Positions 1 through 5,965 of a DNA stretch of 11,284 bases are shown here, piece by piece. Source of the stretch: Chloroflexota bacterium (GTDB lineage: Bacteria > Chloroflexota > Limnocylindria > Limnocylindrales > CSP1-4); the NCBI GenBank assembly GCA_003158495.1, contig PMJT01000118.1, positions 1-11,284 of the forward strand, read 5' to 3'. Position 1 is the first letter of the stretch. Every line of letters begins with the position of its first letter. The notes below the pieces were generated by a model that saw only the letters and a program-made list of their open reading frames with translations, made no database searches and was not told where the DNA came from. A program made the position numbers and the translations under genes.

Positions 1-273
1 CTCTCCCGCCAGCCGGAAATGCGCGAGTCGCGCGAGCCGCGCCTGTCCGACCTGCGCGAGTCCGGCGCGATCGAGCAGGACGCAGACCTCGTCCTCTTCC
101 TGTGGCGCGAGAAGGAGAAGGCCGGCGACGAGAGTGAGATAGACGGCGAGGTCATCAACCTCCGCCTCGCCAAGCACCGCAACGGCCCCACCGGCGAAGT
201 CAAGCTATGGTTCAAGAAGAGCCAGACGCGGTTCCAGAGCTACCTCGGCGAGCGCTACGCTGAGGCAGTCTAG
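1..273 (+). CDS. dnaB: Replicative DNA helicase DnaB, C-terminal fragment
   Basis: This is the last 90 codons of the hexameric helicase that unwinds DNA ahead of the replisome; the 5' part lies outside the window. The reading frame is open from base 1. Visible family blocks are LSRQPE near residues 1-6, LSDLRESGAIEQDAD near residues 15-29 (the DnaB/RecA-core segment after Walker B), and LAKHRNGPTGEVKLWF near residues 56-71. The basic residues of KHRNGPTG are where DnaB places the arginine finger that reaches the neighbouring subunit's ATP. The protein ends normally, shortly after the typical KSQTRF terminal strand. No intein is visible in the part present. A weak GC-rich hairpin follows the stop, and the next gene begins 133 bases downstream. 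The family call is firm because several separate DnaB-specific blocks occur in order. Confidence 0.95.
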   Translation, partial: LSRQPEMRESREPRLSDLRESGAIEQDADLVLFLWREKEKAGDESEIDGEVINLRLAKHRNGPTGEVKLWFKKSQTRFQSYLGERYAEAV

Positions 274-283
274 CCCTGCGGAC

Positions 284-299
284 GAGCCCGGGGCGGCTC
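284..299 (+). terminator. Weak GC hairpin after dnaB
   Basis: The arms GAGCC (284-288) and GGCTC (295-299) pair around a 6-base loop, 11 bases after the dnaB stop. No T-tract follows, so this may only be a Rho-independent-like stop or a chance hairpin in GC-rich DNA. Confidence 0.25.
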
Positions 300-358
300 A
301 GCCCGGCGACCGCGTGGACCTGGGCGATCGGCGGCACACCCCCGCACGGCCCTCGGCC

Positions 359-364
359 TACACT
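359..364 (+). promoter_or_regulatory. Possible -10 box for the dodecin gene
   Basis: TACACT fits the TANNNT -10 pattern and would place the transcript start near 371, about 36 bases before the dodecin start codon. I see no convincing -35 hexamer at the usual distance. A short hairpin (GGCGG 374-378 / CCGCC 385-389) would lie in the leader just upstream of the ribosome binding site. Confidence 0.25.
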
Positions 365-406
365 TCGCCCACGGGCGGCAATGACCGCCGGCAAGGGAGG
401 AGTCAG

Positions 407-610
407 ATGGGCGTGATCATCGTCCGGGAGATGGTCGGGACCAGCCCTCATTCGTGGAGCGACGCCGCCCGCCAGGCCGTGGCCCTGGCCAGCAAAACCG
501 TCCGGAATATCCGCACGGTGGAAGTGGTGCAGTCGACGGCGCGGGTCGATGGCGGCGAGATCGTCGAGTACCGGGTCCAGATCAAGCTCGGTTTCGAATA
601 CGAGGAATAG
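407..610 (+). CDS. Dodecin family protein (calcium-dodecin-like)
   Basis: A 67-residue dodecin, a family whose members assemble into hollow dodecamers and typically bind flavin, or calcium in one subgroup. The start is the ATG at 407, preceded six bases away by a strong Shine-Dalgarno (AAGGGAGG, 393-400). The whole protein matches the family: REMVGTSPHSW near residues 7-17, ASKTVRNIRTVEVV near residues 27-40, EIVEYRVQIKLGFEYEE at the end. Flavin-binding dodecins carry a tryptophan in a (D/R)WFEV block that stacks on the isoalloxazine ring. Here the equivalent block is RTVEV, with threonine in that place. From established knowledge, M. tuberculosis Rv0379 (a calcium dodecin) likewise belongs to a subgroup that does not bind flavin, so I favour that subgroup. 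The metal preference is inference. It lies between dnaB and a large regulator and is probably its own transcription unit. Confidence 0.9.
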   Translation: MGVIIVREMVGTSPHSWSDAARQAVALASKTVRNIRTVEVVQSTARVDGGEIVEYRVQIKLGFEYEE

Positions 611-667
611 CCTCCACCGTGGGTGATCGATCCGGCCGGGGGGGCGATCCGATCCGGCACGGACGGG

Positions 668-676
668 TTATCCACA
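668..676 (+). promoter_or_regulatory. Consensus DnaA box
   Basis: TTATCCACA is an exact match to the high-affinity DnaA-binding consensus TTATNCACA. It is an AT-rich word in a GC-rich window and lies in the non-coding stretch 58 bases after the dodecin stop. I found no second box nearby, so this is more likely a DnaA-regulated or titrating site than an origin. Confidence 0.45.
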
Positions 677-684
677 AGCGCCCC

Positions 685-712
685 GGCGCGATAAGCGGCG
701 AATAATCGCGCC
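685..712. repeat. 8-bp perfect inverted repeat after the dodecin gene
   Basis: GGCGCGAT (685-692) and ATCGCGCC (705-712) are perfect inverted copies around a 12-base spacer. They lie 9 bases after the DnaA box and 42 bases before the -35 element of the next gene. The repeat could end dodecin transcription or act as an operator. No T-tract follows it. Confidence 0.5.
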
Positions 713-753
713 CGGCGAGAATCCGCGCATGCAGACCTCCGCCCTCGGCCCAA

Positions 754-783
754 TTGACACTCCGCGGTTCGAGTTTCTATCCT
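754..783 (+). promoter_or_regulatory. Sigma70-like promoter of the STAND/BTAD regulator
   Basis: A perfect -35 TTGACA (754-759) is followed, after an 18-base spacer, by TATCCT (778-783), which fits TATAAT at four positions and the TANNNT pattern. The predicted transcript would start near 790, giving a leader of about 50 bases before the GTG at 840. The in-frame ATG at 729 lies upstream of this promoter and would be bypassed. Confidence 0.5.
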
Positions 784-839
784 ACCCGCCGCCGCCCGGG
801 GAACGGCGAGTGGGGATGGAAGGGATGGAGGAGCTGGCT

Positions 840-3800
840 GTGTCCGTCGAGCCGGAGAGCGGCGACCGTCTGGCCGATGAGGCGGCGCGTTTGCGATCTC
901 GTTTTCCGTTGCGCCCGGCAAAGATTCAGGGCCCCTTCCTGCCGGAAGACACGCTCCGACGCGACCGTCTCTTTCGCCGGCTCGAGTCCAACGAAGGCCG
1001 GCGGCTCCTCTACATCGTGGCCGAGGCCGGGTTTGGCAAGACCACGCTGATCGCGGACTTCCTCAGGCACTCCCAGATTCGAACCTTCTGGTACCGACTG
1101 GACGAGGACGATACGGATGGCCTTGTCTTCTTGCGTTACGTGGTTGCGTCATGCCAGGCCGTCGACCCTCGCCTCCTGGCCCGAACGGCCGCCCTACTGG
1201 CCGAGTCCACCCTCGAGCCCGCTTCGGTCGAAGCGGTTTCCCAGACGCTCCTCGGCGAACTGGGCACCCTCGGCGACGTGCCTTCGGCGCTCGTTCTGGA
1301 CGACTTTCATATGGTCGAATCCGTGCCAGCCATCGGGGCTCTGGTCGAGCGAGTACTGGATCGAGCTCCGGCCGGACTGAAGATCGTCGTCGCCAGCCGC
1401 CGGACGCCCGGTCTGTCCGTGGCCGCGATGCGGGCCCGCGGTGAACTATTTGAACTGTGTCGCGACGAACTCAGGTTTGACGAAGCCGAGACGGGCAAGC
1501 TCTTCCGCGACTCTTACCGGCACCCTCTCGAGCCGGACGTCCTGCACGACCTCCAGGCCCGAACAGACGGATGGGCGGCCTCGCTGGCCCTGGTCAAGAC
1601 CGCGGTGGACGGCCGGACTCCCGGTCAAGTGCGCGCTTTTGTAGGTTCGCTGTCCGGTTCCGAAGGCGACCTCTACGACTACCTGGCCGAGGAAGTGGTC
1701 GCCGACCTGGACCCGGACCTCCGCGACTTCCTGGTTCGAACCTCGGTCCTCGAGGACGTGGAGCCGGACACCGCAGCCGTTGCCGCGTCTGTTACCCCGG
1801 CGCGAGCCCGGAGCCTGCTCCGCGACGCCCAGACCATTGGCCTCATGGCCAGGGGCGGCGACGTCGGAGCCGCGTGGCGACCCCATCCTCTGGTCCGCGA
1901 GTTCCTGCTGTCCCACCTCGACTCTGAGGTTGGCGAGGCCGGCGTGGCCGAACTGCATCGCCGTTTGGCAAGGGTGATGGAGCCGCGTTCCTGGCGCATG
2001 GCCGCCCGCCACTGGGCAGCCGCCGGCGAGCTAGAGGAAGTCCGCCGTGTCGTCTGCGCCGCCACTCCCACGATCATCGGCACGGGCGATCTCGCCGCCG
2101 CCAAGGACTTCATCGCACAGCTGCCGAGCGACGGCCCCAACCCCTGGTTCGACATCATCGAAAGCCGTCTGTTGTCGTCTGCCGGACGCTTCGACGAAGC
2201 TGCTGTCATGGCCGACCGGTCCGGTGAAGCAGCCCTCCGGCTTGCCCAGGAAAATCGCTCTTTCGCGATGATGCGAGCGCTCAATACGCTGCACGTTGCT
2301 TGGAATGAAGGCTTTGAGTCGGAGACCATCACGTCGGCCTTCGGCGTGCTCGCCGCCAGCGGTGACGCCGAGCTAGCTTCAATTGCCCGGTCGCTCACTT
2401 TGCTTCGCCTTGCGTCGGGTTCAGGCAGCTTGGACGCTCTACGCGATGCGCTCGTAGACACAGCGCATCGGAACCGAGAGCGCGGACACCGCCGGCACGA
2501 AGGCATCAGTTGCCTGAACCTGACCCTAGCAGAGATCGTTCGAGGCAACCATATCGCTGCGGTGTCGGCCGCATCGGCTGGGCTTTCATTGCTTGAATCC
2601 GCTGGCGATCCGGCCGATCTAGCAGCCATGCGGGTTAGCGCAGCTAGGTGTCTCGCCCATCTCGGCGCATGGCCCGAAACGGTTGCCTACCTAGATGCCG
2701 TGGTCACAGCAACGGAAAGTTGGGTAGACCCCGAGGCCATCGCCGAGGCAGCTGAAGTGCTCGCCATGTATGGCGATCCAAATGCGGGTCGCAAGATCCT
2801 GGAGCGGCGCCTGAATACGACCGCAATCCTGGCGCAACACCCCTACTGGGTCCTTGTCGGGGCAAGGCTCGAATTGGAACTTGGCCGCCCTGAACGGGCT
2901 GCCGAACTCCTGTCCACTGTCGGCCCTTACGACATGAGCATGGGATTCGCCAGTGGACTTCGCGCTCTAGACGTCCAAATTCGGGCTTCGATAGACCCTA
3001 ACGACATCAACCTGATCAGCTCTATCCAGCAAGGTCTTCGCTTTGCCGAGTCCCAACAGGCCTGGTTTTGGTGGAAGAACATGCGTCTGACCCAGGCGCT
3101 CGTCTCCCCGAAAGAAGACCTCGTCCGATACATCGAGTGTTTCGAAGGACCGGACGCAGCGTACCTGTCGATCCAGGCCGAATTGGTCGCACGAAGGCTC
3201 GGAGATCTTGACCAACCCTGTCTTGAACAGGTCGGGCAGGAGGCGTTGCGGCGTCCGGAGCGATGGCGACCGCCGCTGCGTCGTCTTTTGAACACGACAG
3301 GCACTCGGGCCGCCGATACCAGGAAGGCAGTCGAAGTGCTGGAGGAAATCGGCGAAGCGGAGGACATCGCCCTGTTGAGGTCTATCGGCAAGAAGAAGTC
3401 GCTGCGCATACACGACGCCGGCAGAGGGCTGATGCACCGCCTCGCTCCTCGCGTCTACGTCGAAGATCTCGGCCGCGTATCGGTGCGCATTGGAGAGACC
3501 GTGCTGATCGGAACCGAGATCCGTCGCAAGGTTTTGTCACTCCTGTGCTTCCTCTTGACAAGGCCTCAGCTCACCGCAACGCGGGAACAGGTCCTCGAAG
3601 CTCTTTGGCCGGAGATGGACCCAGAAGGAGGAGCCAATTCGCTCAACCAGTCCGCGTACTTCCTCCGGCGCATCTTCGAGCCCGGCTGCGACGACGACAG
3701 CAGCGCCGGCTACCTGAAGAGCCGATCGGATCTCATCTGGCTGGACAATGGGCTGGTCGGCAGTCGAAGCAACGATTGTCTCGATCTTCTTGCCCGGATC

Positions 3801-4163
3801 CGGCGCGACCCATCGCCCGAACTGATCGTGGAGTTGGCCAATTCATACAGCGGTCGCTTCGCGGTCGATTTCCTCTACGACGACTGGGCCTCCTCCTACC
3901 GGGATACGCTGCACGCTGGTTTTCTCGATCGCATAGAGCGCGCGATCATCACGGACACGAAGATCGGGGCGTTCGACCGAGCGCTGGCCGTCGCGCAGCT
4001 CGCGTTGCAGGCGGATCCCGAAGCGGAACAGATCGAACTCTGTCTACTGCGCCTGTACCGGCGCACCGGGGCGAACGCAGCCGCGGCTGAGCAATACTCG
4101 CACTATGCCGGCTTGATGCGCGACCAACTGGGCATCGAACCCCCGCCCCTGGACTCGATCTAG
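840..4163 (+). CDS. Large transcriptional regulator: MalT-like STAND ATPase with C-terminal winged helix and BTAD (SARP-type)
   Basis: Predicted ATP-dependent, signal-sensing DNA-binding regulator of 1107 residues. An N-terminal P-loop ATPase carries Walker A (AGFGKTT, lysine 67) and Walker B (LVLDD, aspartates 154-155), followed by VVASRRTPGL near residues 183-192 as in MalT/AfsR NTPases. A long helical, TPR-like sensor region covers about 360-840. An OmpR-type winged helix (RRKVLSLLCFLL near 895, then REQVLEALWP) is followed by a bacterial transcriptional activation domain from about 1000 to the end. MalT itself ends in a LuxR-type helix-turn-helix; here SARP-type output replaces it. I chose GTG 840 because GGAGGAG (827-833) sits six bases upstream and a promoter lies at 754-783. 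The ATGs at 729, 816 and 825 are in frame but have poor ribosome sites; starting at 729 gives 1144 residues. Target genes and ligand cannot be read from the sequence. No terminator is evident after the stop. Confidence 0.88.
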   Translation: MSVEPESGDRLADEAARLRSRFPLRPAKIQGPFLPEDTLRRDRLFRRLESNEGRRLLYIVAEAGFGKTTLIADFLRHSQIRTFWYRLDEDDTDGLVFLRYVVASCQAVDPRLLARTAALLAESTLEPASVEAVSQTLLGELGTLGDVPSALVLDDFHMVESVPAIGALVERVLDRAPAGLKIVVASRRTPGLSVAAMRARGELFELCRDELRFDEAETGKLFRDSYRHPLEPDVLHDLQARTDGWAASLALVKTAVDGRTPGQVRAFVGSLSGSEGDLYDYLAEEVVADLDPDLRDFLVRTSVLEDVEPDTAAVAASVTPARARSLLRDAQTIGLMARGGDVGAAWRPHPLVREFLLSHLDSEVGEAGVAELHRRLARVMEPRSWRMAARHWAAAGELEEVRRVVCAATPTIIGTGDLAAAKDFIAQLPSDGPNPWFDIIESRLLSSAGRFDEAAVMADRSGEAALRLAQENRSFAMMRALNTLHVAWNEGFESETITSAFGVLAASGDAELASIARSLTLLRLASGSGSLDALRDALVDTAHRNRERGHRRHEGISCLNLTLAEIVRGNHIAAVSAASAGLSLLESAGDPADLAAMRVSAARCLAHLGAWPETVAYLDAVVTATESWVDPEAIAEAAEVLAMYGDPNAGRKILERRLNTTAILAQHPYWVLVGARLELELGRPERAAELLSTVGPYDMSMGFASGLRALDVQIRASIDPNDINLISSIQQGLRFAESQQAWFWWKNMRLTQALVSPKEDLVRYIECFEGPDAAYLSIQAELVARRLGDLDQPCLEQVGQEALRRPERWRPPLRRLLNTTGTRAADTRKAVEVLEEIGEAEDIALLRSIGKKKSLRIHDAGRGLMHRLAPRVYVEDLGRVSVRIGETVLIGTEIRRKVLSLLCFLLTRPQLTATREQVLEALWPEMDPEGGANSLNQSAYFLRRIFEPGCDDDSSAGYLKSRSDLIWLDNGLVGSRSNDCLDLLARIRRDPSPELIVELANSYSGRFAVDFLYDDWASSYRDTLHAGFLDRIERAIITDTKIGAFDRALAVAQLALQADPEAEQIELCLLRLYRRTGANAAAAEQYSHYAGLMRDQLGIEPPPLDSI

Positions 4164-4185
4164 CCGCGTACGTCGAATGGGGTAG

Positions 4186-4230
4186 GGCAGGTACCGTATT
4201 GACGTAGTACTTCCGGGTACCTAACCTGCC
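4186..4230. repeat. Inverted repeat spanning the putative HD-GYP promoter
   Basis: GGCAGGT (4186-4192) and ACCTGCC (4224-4230) are perfect inverted copies whose right arm overlaps the proposed -10. Two GGTACC palindromes (4190-4195 and 4216-4221) lie in the same interval, and TACGTC (4169-4174) pairs with GACGTA (4201-4206). The arrangement is operator-like; no regulator can be named. Confidence 0.35.
4199..4227 (+). promoter_or_regulatory. Possible promoter upstream of the HD-GYP gene
   Basis: TTGACG (4199-4204), five of six matches to a -35, is followed after 17 bases by TAACCT (4222-4227), which fits only the loose TANNNT -10 pattern. A transcript would begin near 4231-4234, just before the first of a series of complementary segments, with a leader of about 340 bases. 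Confidence 0.35.
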
Positions 4231-4573
4231 AAAAGTCCGGGTCGAGGCGTGCTGCCTCCCGTCACCGGACGAGAACGAGCGGATGCGATAGGCCTCGACC
4301 GAACTCGGGCACTTGGGTCGGGATCACGCCAGTAGTGCAACCCACCGCACGTTGACGTGGTTAGGAGAACATCCCGTGGCTCCCGAGTCCATCTACCGAG
4401 GCTGGTGAGGCCGTGTCGGCCCGAGTTCAGCGGCTTATGATCGTTCTGGGCTCCGCGCTGCTTATTGCGCTGAGCGCCGGTGCGAGCTACAGGCCGTTCT
4501 GACGGTACCTCTCTCCCATAGCCGCGCATGTCACCGCGCGGCTTAATGACCGCGGCTTGAGTCAGGAGTTGCC
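4231..4573 (+). promoter_or_regulatory. Candidate structured 5' leader of the HD-GYP operon
   Basis: Most of this stretch without a clear gene can be drawn as paired RNA. GTCCGG (4235-4240) pairs with CCGGAC (4265-4270), enclosing GAGGC (4244-4248) with GCCTC (4254-4258). A competing 9-bp helix joins GGTCGAGGC (4240-4248) to GCCTCGACC (4292-4300). Directly adjacent, GAACTCGGGC (4301-4310) pairs with GCCCGAGTTC (4419-4428), 10 bp, enclosing CGGGAT (4319-4324) with ATCCCG (4371-4376). Finally AGCCGCGC (4520-4527) pairs with GCGCGGCT (4536-4543), 21 bases before AGGAG (4564-4568) of the HD-GYP gene. I could not match it to a riboswitch class I know, including the c-di-GMP GEMM motif. The pairings are seen directly; that they form RNA structure is inference. 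Confidence 0.35.
4413..4502 (+). CDS. Possible 29-residue membrane or leader peptide
   Basis: A GTG-started ORF encodes a basic N-terminus (VSARVQRL) followed by a hydrophobic stretch (MIVLGSALLIALSAGA), ending SYRPF. This looks like a signal-anchor or small membrane peptide and resembles the N-terminus of the HD-GYP protein downstream. GGTGAGG (4404-4410) is close before the start but only two bases away, so the ribosome site is poor. A better-spaced AGGAG (4363-4367) instead precedes a ten-codon GTG frame (4376-4408) that ends just before this start, so translation could be coupled. It may equally be chance within a structured leader. No function can be assigned. Confidence 0.25.
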   Translation: MSARVQRLMIVLGSALLIALSAGASYRPF

Positions 4574-5962
4574 ATGAGCCGGCGGCTGGGAGTATTGATC
4601 GCTGTCCTGGCGCTGACAAGCGGGGTTCTGCTTGTCAGCGCCGTGTTGTTGTGCCCGGTGAATCCAAGGATTGGCATTCAAGACGTCCCTAATGGGCTCG
4701 CCTTGGGACTGGTTTTTTGGATCGTCCTCACGATAGCGGGCGCATCGCTTGCCGTTCGGATGCCGGGCGGCACAGTCGTCGATGTTGGGTTCGCTCCTCT
4801 TGTAGCGGCAATGAGCCTCGGTGGCCCCGTCGTGGCCGGGCTTGTTGCGCTGCTGGGCGTCACACAGTCCCGTGAATTGCGGCGCGAGGTTCCCTGGTAC
4901 GGCGTCGTAGCAAACCATGTCGGCATCACTGGACCGGCCCTGATTGGAGCGTACGTTCTGAACGTCGTCCCAAATAGGGGCAACTTCATCGTCGATTTCG
5001 TAGCCACAGCCGGAGCAGCCGGTCTGCTCTTCGCGCTGAACATCCTGGTGACGGCGCTCCTCGTCTCGACCCACAGCGGCGAGCCAATTCGGAAGCTTCT
5101 TCGGGCCGACTCAGGCGCCCTGATTACCCTGCTGGCGCTGGCGCCGGTCGCGTGGCTGATGGCGCAGATGTACGTGATCGCGCCATGGTCCGTGTTGCTG
5201 TTCGCGGTGCCGCTGTACACGACCCGGCTGGCGTATCAGCGGTTCGTGGAGGTCCGGGAGATGTTCACCGAGACCGTCCGGAGCCTGGCGGAGGCCGTCG
5301 ACAAGCGCGACACATTTACGAGCGGACACAGCCACCGCGTCCAGGAAATCTCCGTTGACATCGGCAAGGCGATGAAACTCAGCGACAGTGATTTGGAAGC
5401 ACTAGAGTGGGGCGGCCTGCTGCACGACATCGGCAAGATCGGCGTGCCTGACTCTGTGCTGCTCAAGCAGGAGCGGCTGACGCGTGAAGAGCGAATGACC
5501 ATGAACGCACATCCTGTGTTGGGCGCGGAGATCATTGCGCCTGTCAAGCGACTCGCCCCGGAGCTGCCGATCATTCGCCACCACCACGAGTGGTTCAACG
5601 GATCCGGTTACCCGGATCGGCTCGTCGGCGACCAGATTCCCAAACTGGCGCGCGTCCTCCACGTCGCGGACGCATTCGAAGCCATGACCGCCGCGCGCCC
5701 GTATCGCATGACCCCGCTCACGCCTGAGCAGGCGCTGGCCGAGCTGCGCAAGTTCGGGGGCATCCAATTCGACCCAGACATCGTCGACGCGTTCGTCAAG
5801 ACTAAGTGGGCCCGCGAGCTGCCCGATCCGGGCCGGGCCGAGATTCGCGACGTGCCGCTGATCGGCCAGGCTGCGGGCACACTCAGCGCTATGGCCGGTG
5901 CGCCAGGCGCCGACGCTCCGCGCGCACAGGACTCCCCCCACCCCAGCCCAGCCATCGCCTGA
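4574..5962 (+). CDS. Membrane HD-GYP domain protein, predicted c-di-GMP phosphodiesterase
   Basis: A 462-residue protein predicted to hydrolyse the second messenger cyclic di-GMP at the inner face of the membrane. Residues 1-220 contain six or seven hydrophobic segments forming an integral-membrane sensor domain I cannot name. Residues 225-430 are an HD-GYP domain: HSHRV (H252), HDIGKIGVP with the H284-D285 pair, HP at 313-314, HHHE at 336-339, GYP at 345-347, then HVADAFEAMTAARPYR. All residues expected for a metal-dependent active site appear present; the usual FDAM is FEAM. The last 30 residues are a Pro/Ala-rich tail. The ATG start has AGGAG five bases upstream. The next gene begins three bases after the stop, so the two are probably co-translated. 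Base composition of the membrane-domain half looks less GC-biased at third positions than the HD-GYP half. Confidence 0.9.
   Translation: MSRRLGVLIAVLALTSGVLLVSAVLLCPVNPRIGIQDVPNGLALGLVFWIVLTIAGASLAVRMPGGTVVDVGFAPLVAAMSLGGPVVAGLVALLGVTQSRELRREVPWYGVVANHVGITGPALIGAYVLNVVPNRGNFIVDFVATAGAAGLLFALNILVTALLVSTHSGEPIRKLLRADSGALITLLALAPVAWLMAQMYVIAPWSVLLFAVPLYTTRLAYQRFVEVREMFTETVRSLAEAVDKRDTFTSGHSHRVQEISVDIGKAMKLSDSDLEALEWGGLLHDIGKIGVPDSVLLKQERLTREERMTMNAHPVLGAEIIAPVKRLAPELPIIRHHHEWFNGSGYPDRLVGDQIPKLARVLHVADAFEAMTAARPYRMTPLTPEQALAELRKFGGIQFDPDIVDAFVKTKWARELPDPGRAEIRDVPLIGQAAGTLSAMAGAPGADAPRAQDSPHPSPAIA
4609..4642. repeat. Perfect 13-bp hairpin inside the HD-GYP gene
   Basis: GGCGCTGACAAGC (4609-4621) and GCTTGTCAGCGCC (4630-4642) are exact inverted copies around an 8-base loop. 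The hairpin covers codons 12-23 of the HD-GYP gene, in the first membrane helix. It is the longest perfect short-loop hairpin I noticed in the window. A GTTGTTGTG run follows, but no true T-tract. Confidence 0.8.
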
Positions 5963-5965
5963 TCC

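Noticed and set aside
668..712. Replication origin at the DnaA box near dnaB
   Set aside because: Only one consensus box is visible, there is no AT-rich unwinding region, and dnaA and dnaN are not in the window.
1679..2629. 316-codon minus-strand frame inside the STAND/BTAD regulator
   Set aside because: It is a low-complexity Ser/Arg/Ala translation antisense to a well-supported gene.
4231..4573. c-di-GMP (GEMM), cobalamin or tRNA-like element upstream of the HD-GYP gene
   Set aside because: None of the conserved sequence blocks I know for these RNAs is present. Only the pairing pattern is suggestive.
4221..4619. 132-codon minus-strand frame covering the leader region
   Set aside because: The translation has no family features and overlaps the HD-GYP start. 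The paired-segment structure explains the region better.
5601..5618. 7-bp hairpin GATCCGG/CCGGATC in the GSGYP-coding segment
   Set aside because: It falls on codons fixed by the catalytic motif and is short, so chance is sufficient.
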